From assembly GCA_964489835.1 (NCBI GenBank), contig CAZBBC010000033.1, forward strand, positions 1 to 35,365: 35,365 nucleotides of DNA, given 5' to 3'. The notes beneath the pieces were generated by a model that was given only the letters and a program-made list of their open reading frames with translations, was not told where the DNA came from and ran no database searches. A program made the translations under genes and the position numbers. Each line of letters opens with the position of its first letter. The stretch's first letter is position 1. The stretch is from CAZBBC01 sp964489835. Lineage in GTDB: Bacteria; Calditrichota; Calditrichia; JAJRVZ01. Of the stretch, positions 30,942-35,365 are shown one piece after another.

Positions 30942-32159
30942 TTAGACTTCAGGTATATCCATTTCCAAATCAAATTCACCTAATTGCAGCGGATATTTTC
31001 CGTATTTGCGAACAAGATTTATGATATAATCATAAGTGTTTCCAGAAACACTGCTGCTCACGGAGTGGTCCGATTGGAAAATAAATCCGCCCCCTTTTGC
31101 CGCATTCAATTTGCGCAAAACTTCATTACGGATTAGTTCCCTGTTACCTGATTCCCATATTTGAATATCACTGTTTCCACAAATGCCAATGGTATGCCCG
31201 TATATATTTCGCAAATTAATGGCATCCAGATCCGCTTTCGCTTCCAATGGATTATAGGCATCAATTCCAATATCAATAAAATCCTGAATGATGGCGTTAA
31301 CATTTCCACAGCCATGATAAATAACCGGAAGTCCTTTCTCATGGCAATGATCGGTCATTGCTTTAACCCAGGGTTTGAAATATGCTCGCCAATAATCAGG
31401 AGAGAAGAAAAGATTGTATCGATAGGCAACATCGCCCCAGATAACCATGCCGTCCAATAAATCATCAGCTGCGTCAATTTCTGCTTTCAGGCAGTCCAGG
31501 TAAAATTGTCCAATGCGATTAATGGCGTTTCCCATTCGTTCAGGATAAAGACCCATCCAGAGCATTGAATTTTCAAGGCCTACAAGTCGTGATAAACATT
31601 CGGAACACTCTATCATGCTGCCGAATACGGGAAAATCCTTGTGCAAATTTTTAACGGTATCTCTTCAGGGTGGTGAATTACGCTCAAAGCCGTCACCGAC
31701 GCCAGCAATTTGATTATCACCCGCGTTAAAACATCTTCTTCTGTCATTGGGTGCATCAAACTCAAAGGTCTCCAGTTTCTCAAGAGTGTCAATCTCCCAG
31801 TCTATGAATTCAGGCATGGGGGAAGTATACTTTTTTCGGATAGTCGCCATAAATCCTGTTTTCACGATAACTTCGATTTCATCTTCTCTTATTATTTCAA
31901 AAGGCATAATTCGTGGATCCATATTCGGTATAGTAACAATCCAATCGAGATCATAATAATAATACGGATTTGCATCCTCTGGCAGATTCAGGTCTGATTT
32001 CCACCGTTCAATAAAACTACCCCAGAAAAAATCGCTGATTGGCACCCGATCGGGCTCTTCATGCCGTAAAACTTTTTTCATTCTCTCCAGCTTTTTTAAT
32101 GTACTTTTTTTACGGGAACCATCTGTTGTACCCTTACCTGTTGTATCGAACATTCCCAT
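30942..32159 (-). pseudogene. URO-D/MtaA-superfamily gene interrupted by an in-frame TGA
   Basis: Two open segments in the same reading frame (32159 to 31668, and 31664 to 30942) are separated by a single TGA at 31665-31667. Reading through gives ...GFERNSPP-[stop]-RDTVKNLHKDFPVFGSM..., about 405 residues, the normal family length, where a Trp (TGG) is plausible. The N-terminal part has LERMKKVLRHEEPDRVPISDFFWGSF, the family opening. The C-terminal part has the complete zinc pattern of MtaA-type enzymes: VIYHGCGN (His-x-Cys) and, farther on, GICGNSD (Cys). The initiation site is strong (AGGGAGA before ATG 32157-32159). A TTG at 31644-31646 could restart translation. Either this is a recent nonsense mutation, an assembly error, or readthrough. 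The sequence around it is otherwise undamaged. Confidence 0.85.
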
Positions 32160-32221
32160 GTTTTGTCTCCCTAAGGTTTATGTGGTCGTTTAAAAATTAT
32201 TTTTCTTCAACTAATGACTAA

Positions 32222-32333
32222 AAAACTCATCCCCAAACCTGCGTCTAAGCCGCATCTTCGACCTTCTCTTGAAAAGAGAAGGGGCTCCCTAAAATCCCTC
32301 TCTTTCCAAGAGAGGGATTTAGGGTGAGTTCTT
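32222..32333. repeat. Double-hairpin repeat element A (copy 2)
   Basis: Nearly identical to the reverse complement of 13034-13120: aaactcatccccaaacc, then a 23-base insertion (about 32239-32261), then cttctcttgaaaagagaagg, ctccctaaaatccctctctttccaagagaggg and atttagggtgagtt. It lies between the SSS symporter gene and the interrupted URO-D gene. Confidence 0.75.
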
Positions 32334-32433
32334 TAAATCAAGTTCTAATATATTTAAAATTTCTTATTTATTGAATATTCCGGTGATATTAAATGATGAA
32401 TTAAGTATTAACCGGACATTCATGATTCTCTCT

Positions 32434-34095
32434 TTAAAATATCACGAACAGACTAATGATAATGATTAATAATGCGACCATTGAAATGATGAATATCCTG
32501 TTTTTCATAGCCGATTCCCCTTTATTAATCAGAAGGGATTTATTCCAAACCAACGCAGCGCTTTCTTTTGTATGAATATGTGGTTTATAAAATGAAACAG
32601 CCAATAATATTAGTGAGGAAAGGATGAACAGATAGAAGGACATGATCATAAAAGGAATATCATAATTTAGCCAGGCGAGCCAATTGGCATTTTTATTCCA
32701 ATCGATAATAAAAATAATGAATCCAAATAGCGAACCTGAAAATAAAGTTAGTCTTGCCCCGTAGGCCGATGCTTTTTTTGAAAATATTCCCCAAAGGAAT
32801 ACCGCTGTAATCGGGGGTGCGATATAACATATAAGTGTTGCCATTCCCTGAAAAATACTATCGTAATGAGCCAGCAACGGTGACCAAAAAATGGCAATTA
32901 ACATGCCGATGAAGGTCGCAATTCTCCCAATTCTCACCAATTTTTCATGATTGGTATCCGGCTTTAATCGTTTATATATATCATAACTGAATAATGTCGC
33001 CATTGAATTGAGAGCCCCTGAAACCGTACTCATTAAAGCGGCTAATAAAGCAGCAGCAACAATACCTTTTAATCCAACCGGCAGCAGATGATTGATCAGA
33101 TGAGAAAAGGTATCACTACCATTAACATTTTTAAGTGCCGGAATTGTACCATTTTGAATTAAAGAAAAACAAATCACCCCGGGGAACACAAAAATGAAAA
33201 CCGGTAATAATTTTAGAAATCCGGCAAATATGGGTCCCATACGTGCATGATAAATCGATTTAGCACCCAAGACACGCTGCACAATTGTCTGGTCAGCACA
33301 CCAGTACCAAATACCAATAACCGGGTAACCGAGTATAATACTATACCAGGGTAAACCGCTGGGATCATCCGCACTTCGTAGTACCGTCATTTTCACTGGT
33401 TCCACCGCGTTTACCACTTCAGACCAACCACCTGCATAGTCCAATCCGATTAATGTTAAAGTAATTGATCCTGCCAAAAGAACAATTGTTTGTATTGATT
33501 CTGTTAATACAACGGCTAACAATCCACCGATAATTGTATACAAAGCCGTTATCGCAGCTATTATCGCGATTAGTAAAAATCTGACTTCAAAGTTAATTCC
33601 GAGAATCGATACCCATTCATTATTAATACCAAATATACCTTCAAGTACAATTGCCCCTGTGTATAAAGTAAATCCTATATGAATAAAAATTGCTGATATG
33701 ATTGATAACACTGCCAGCCAATCCCTTGAATGATAGGAATAACGTTTTTCAAGAAAATCCGGCAGGGTAGCGACTTTCGATTTAATATAAAACGGAGCAA
33801 AGAAGAGTGAAAGAATAACCAAAGTAAAAATTGCCATCCATTCAAAAGCGCCGTAGGCTAATCCATTTATATAACCTTCCTGAGCAAGACTCACTAAGTG
33901 AACAGTGGAAATATTTGTTGAGAATAGTGCTAAACCAATGATGGGCCAGGTGAGTATTCCACCGGCAAGAAAATAAGAAGATCCGTCACCGGAAATCTTC
34001 TTCTTCATCCCGGCCCAAATACCAATTCCTACGATTAATAGTATGTATCCAATGATTACTGCAATATCAATATTTCCAATTACAGCCCCATTCAC
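32434..34095 (-). CDS. Sodium:solute symporter (SSS family, SGLT-like sugar type)
   Basis: 553-residue inner-membrane protein with about fourteen helices. The family opening is IDIAVIIGYILLIVGIGIWAGMKKK. The sodium/sugar signature region is visible in FFLAGG-type SSYFLAGGILTWPIIGLALFSTNISTVHLVSLAQEGY, and in GIWYWCADQTIVQRVLGAKS, which matches vSGLT-like sugar transporters rather than proline or pantothenate carriers. STVSGALNSMATLFSYDIYKR carries the helix 8 sodium-site serine/threonines. The C-terminal helix ends IFIISMVALLIIIISLFVIF. It lies between two URO-D-family genes on the same strand, a placement that recurs with other transporters in this window. The cargo is probably a sugar or glycoside. 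Confidence 0.92.
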   Translation of the reverse strand: MNGAVIGNIDIAVIIGYILLIVGIGIWAGMKKKISGDGSSYFLAGGILTWPIIGLALFSTNISTVHLVSLAQEGYINGLAYGAFEWMAIFTLVILSLFFAPFYIKSKVATLPDFLEKRYSYHSRDWLAVLSIISAIFIHIGFTLYTGAIVLEGIFGINNEWVSILGINFEVRFLLIAIIAAITALYTIIGGLLAVVLTESIQTIVLLAGSITLTLIGLDYAGGWSEVVNAVEPVKMTVLRSADDPSGLPWYSIILGYPVIGIWYWCADQTIVQRVLGAKSIYHARMGPIFAGFLKLLPVFIFVFPGVICFSLIQNGTIPALKNVNGSDTFSHLINHLLPVGLKGIVAAALLAALMSTVSGALNSMATLFSYDIYKRLKPDTNHEKLVRIGRIATFIGMLIAIFWSPLLAHYDSIFQGMATLICYIAPPITAVFLWGIFSKKASAYGARLTLFSGSLFGFIIFIIDWNKNANWLAWLNYDIPFMIMSFYLFILSSLILLAVSFYKPHIHTKESAALVWNKSLLINKGESAMKNRIFIISMVALLIIIISLFVIF

Positions 34096-34157
34096 TGATA
34101 ATCCTCATTATGCTATTATAACCATAACTTTGTTATTTTAGAAAAATTTAAAAAAGA

Positions 34158-34290
34158 CAAATAACAAATCACAAATATCAAATACATTCCAAATCACAAT
34201 TTCAAAAATTTAGACAAACATATTTGGGTCATTGGAATATTGAAAATTGATTATTATTTGTTATTTGCAGATTGTCATTTGATATTTGTT
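34158..34290. repeat. AT-rich inverted repeat ('caaataacaaat' type)
   Basis: The left arm caaataacaaatcacaaat...ttccaaatcacaatttcaaa and the right arm ttggaatattgaaaattgat...ttatttgttatttgcagattg...gatatttgttt are complementary over much of their length. It fills most of the 212-bp gap between the SSS gene and the last URO-D gene. No coding potential. Confidence 0.6.
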
Positions 34291-34307
34291 TGCAATCTAT
34301 AGCTGCG

Positions 34308-35365
34308 TTATAAATTAAATTCTTTAACCGCATTAAACATAGCCATGATATTTTCAGGAGGTACATCAGGTAGAATATTATGAACCTGATTGAATACATA
34401 TCCCCCACCTTTTGAAAAGATTTCCAATCGTTCCAAAACATGTTTTCTTATTTCTTCGGGAGATCGTTTATTCAAAATGTGTGTAGTATCGGCTCCTCCA
34501 CCCCAGAAGGTGATCTCATTCCCGAATTCAGTTTTTAATTTAACCGGATCCATGTCCTTACAATTGGTTTGTACAGGATTAAGAATATCAAATCCGGCTT
34601 CAATTAAATCGGGAATTATCGGCTTAATAGATCCACAAGAATGGAGAAAGACTTTCATGTTACTATTACTCTTCACATAATCGCATAAAATTTTATGCCG
34701 TGGTTTAAATAATTGCTGATAAGTTTCGCGGGGCATAAACATGCCCGTGGCCATTCCCAGGTCATCCCCGAAACGAATAATATCCGCCACATCTCCGACT
34801 ACGTTACAGATCTTTTCAAGTGAATTTAAATGAATTTCAAGTAAAGCATTAAGAAGTTTTTCAACATTTGCAGTATCCATAAATAAATCTATTAGGAAAT
34901 TATCAATTCGTCGCAGAAATGTACCCCATTCGAATAAATTACATCCTGCAGCAAGCATTAGTGCTTTATCGGTATTTTTTCTTAACTCGATTGTATTTTT
35001 TCTTAAAATTTGGTAAAAATTTTCTTCGTATGCGTGATCCCAAGGGCTATGTGCTAATTTTGCCCATAGAATTTTATTCATTGCTTTAGGTAACTTTTGA
35101 AAATTTGAGGGGTAACCATCAATAAATGGGAAAAATGTCTGATCAAAAAATGCTGATTTATCCGGCATCCGGGCGATTAAATCACCTTCTTCATCATAAG
35201 CATTCCATGAACCGTCCTTTTCTTGAACCGGTTTATACCAAGTCGGATACTGGGCGATACTTCCATCCATGAGCTTAATATTATACCACTTTTGGGGATT
35301 GGTGTTGAATGCACGCCCAATATCTAATACATCCAATCCCAAATAATCTATCATCGAATCATCCG
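34308..35365 (-). CDS. URO-D/MtaA-superfamily protein, N-terminus beyond window
   Basis: The open frame runs to the window edge (upstream codons read D-D-S before the first Met at 35354), so the start is outside and roughly 40-60 family residues are missing. About 352 residues are visible. Family features are DIGRAFNTNPQKWYNIKLMDGS, DIIRFGDDLGMATGMFMPRETYQQLFKPRHK, KVFLHSCGSIKPIIPDLIEAGFDILNPVQTNCKDMDP, and TFWGGGADTTHILNKRSPEEIRKHV. The His-x-Cys pair (HSC) is present; the distal Cys is replaced in WGGGAD. This is the subgroup usually annotated 'uroporphyrinogen decarboxylase' in carbohydrate-degrading bacteria, of unknown reaction. The SSS sugar symporter follows downstream on the same strand. 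Confidence 0.85.
   Translation of the reverse strand, partial: DDSMIDYLGLDVLDIGRAFNTNPQKWYNIKLMDGSIAQYPTWYKPVQEKDGSWNAYDEEGDLIARMPDKSAFFDQTFFPFIDGYPSNFQKLPKAMNKILWAKLAHSPWDHAYEENFYQILRKNTIELRKNTDKALMLAAGCNLFEWGTFLRRIDNFLIDLFMDTANVEKLLNALLEIHLNSLEKICNVVGDVADIIRFGDDLGMATGMFMPRETYQQLFKPRHKILCDYVKSNSNMKVFLHSCGSIKPIIPDLIEAGFDILNPVQTNCKDMDPVKLKTEFGNEITFWGGGADTTHILNKRSPEEIRKHVLERLEIFSKGGGYVFNQVHNILPDVPPENIMAMFNAVKEFNL

Noticed and set aside
31665..31667. TGA read as tryptophan through an alternative genetic code
   Set aside because: The ROK gene (10129-11241) ends at a TGA exactly where its neighbour begins, as does the mini-thioredoxin at 18358-18594, and tryptophan is written TGG throughout. TGA is a normal stop here.
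31625..31667. TGA as a selenocysteine codon
   Set aside because: The roughly 40 bases after the TGA show no convincing stem-loop of the bacterial SECIS kind, and the local context (PP-x-RD) is not a known selenoprotein motif.
6185..35365. URO-D-like genes as heme-pathway HemE
   Set aside because: Five divergent copies, no other heme genes nearby, and His-x-Cys zinc-type motifs in several argue for the wider superfamily rather than uroporphyrinogen decarboxylase.

Overview
The window is about 35 kb of moderately AT-rich bacterial DNA. It holds long runs of genes on the minus strand, with three protein genes and no other supported coding on the plus strand. One run of exactly 100 N (19278-19377) marks it as a draft or metagenome scaffold. 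The gene content is corrinoid methyltransferases, many URO-D-fold proteins, a sulfatase, SSS/MFS/RhaT sugar transporters, a propeller lipoprotein with PA14 and chitobiase-type domains, and an octaheme cytochrome. Intergenic palindromic repeats of the CACGAAG and 'ccacggatt...actgatt' kind are frequent. Together these suggest an anaerobic or microaerophilic carbohydrate degrader from an uncultured FCB-like lineage (KSB1, Calditrichota, Latescibacter or similar) or a PVC-type lineage. No rRNA or housekeeping marker fixes the phylum, so this placement is weak.

Region 1 (1-11.3 kb, all minus strand). In transcription order: a ROK-family kinase overlapping a URO-D-family protein by 4 nt, a Tat-type sulfatase, a second URO-D-family protein, MtaB-like methanol:corrinoid methyltransferase, MtaC-like corrinoid protein, a free-standing MetH-type reactivation domain overlapping homoserine kinase (thrB), threonine synthase (thrC), and the N-terminal part of a Tat-exported TIM-barrel protein. 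The mtaB-mtaC-reactivase trio looks like a methyl-transfer module with its own corrinoid-repair protein. Region 2 (11.5-14.8 kb): a third, larger URO-D-family protein and an MFS transporter with a clear intrinsic terminator.

Region 3 (15.4-17.0 kb): an exported octaheme cytochrome of the tetrathionate-reductase (OTR) family on the plus strand, then tRNA-Tyr on the minus strand. Region 4 (17.1-22.5 kb): an arsenic operon read leftward from one well-defined promoter and operator. Its order is arsR, PF03773-type permease, a broken GxxExxY gene inside an inverted-repeat cassette, thioredoxin-type arsC, mini-thioredoxin, acr3 (interrupted by the N gap), second mini-thioredoxin, Cys-rich thioredoxin lipoprotein, ccdA.

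Region 5 (22.6-35.4 kb): a 1278-residue outer-surface propeller lipoprotein converges on an exported glycoside-hydrolase-like protein. They are followed by a tiny Lys-rich protein, rhaT and rhaM (L-rhamnose uptake and mutarotation), a URO-D-family gene broken by one in-frame TGA, an SSS sodium/sugar symporter, and another URO-D-family gene cut by the window edge. The URO-D-like proteins sit among sulfatase, sugar-kinase, glycoside-hydrolase and sugar-transport genes. That arrangement, plus MtaB/MtaC, suggests (as inference) uptake of sulfated, rhamnose-containing and perhaps O-methylated carbohydrate, with the methyl groups handled by corrinoid chemistry.
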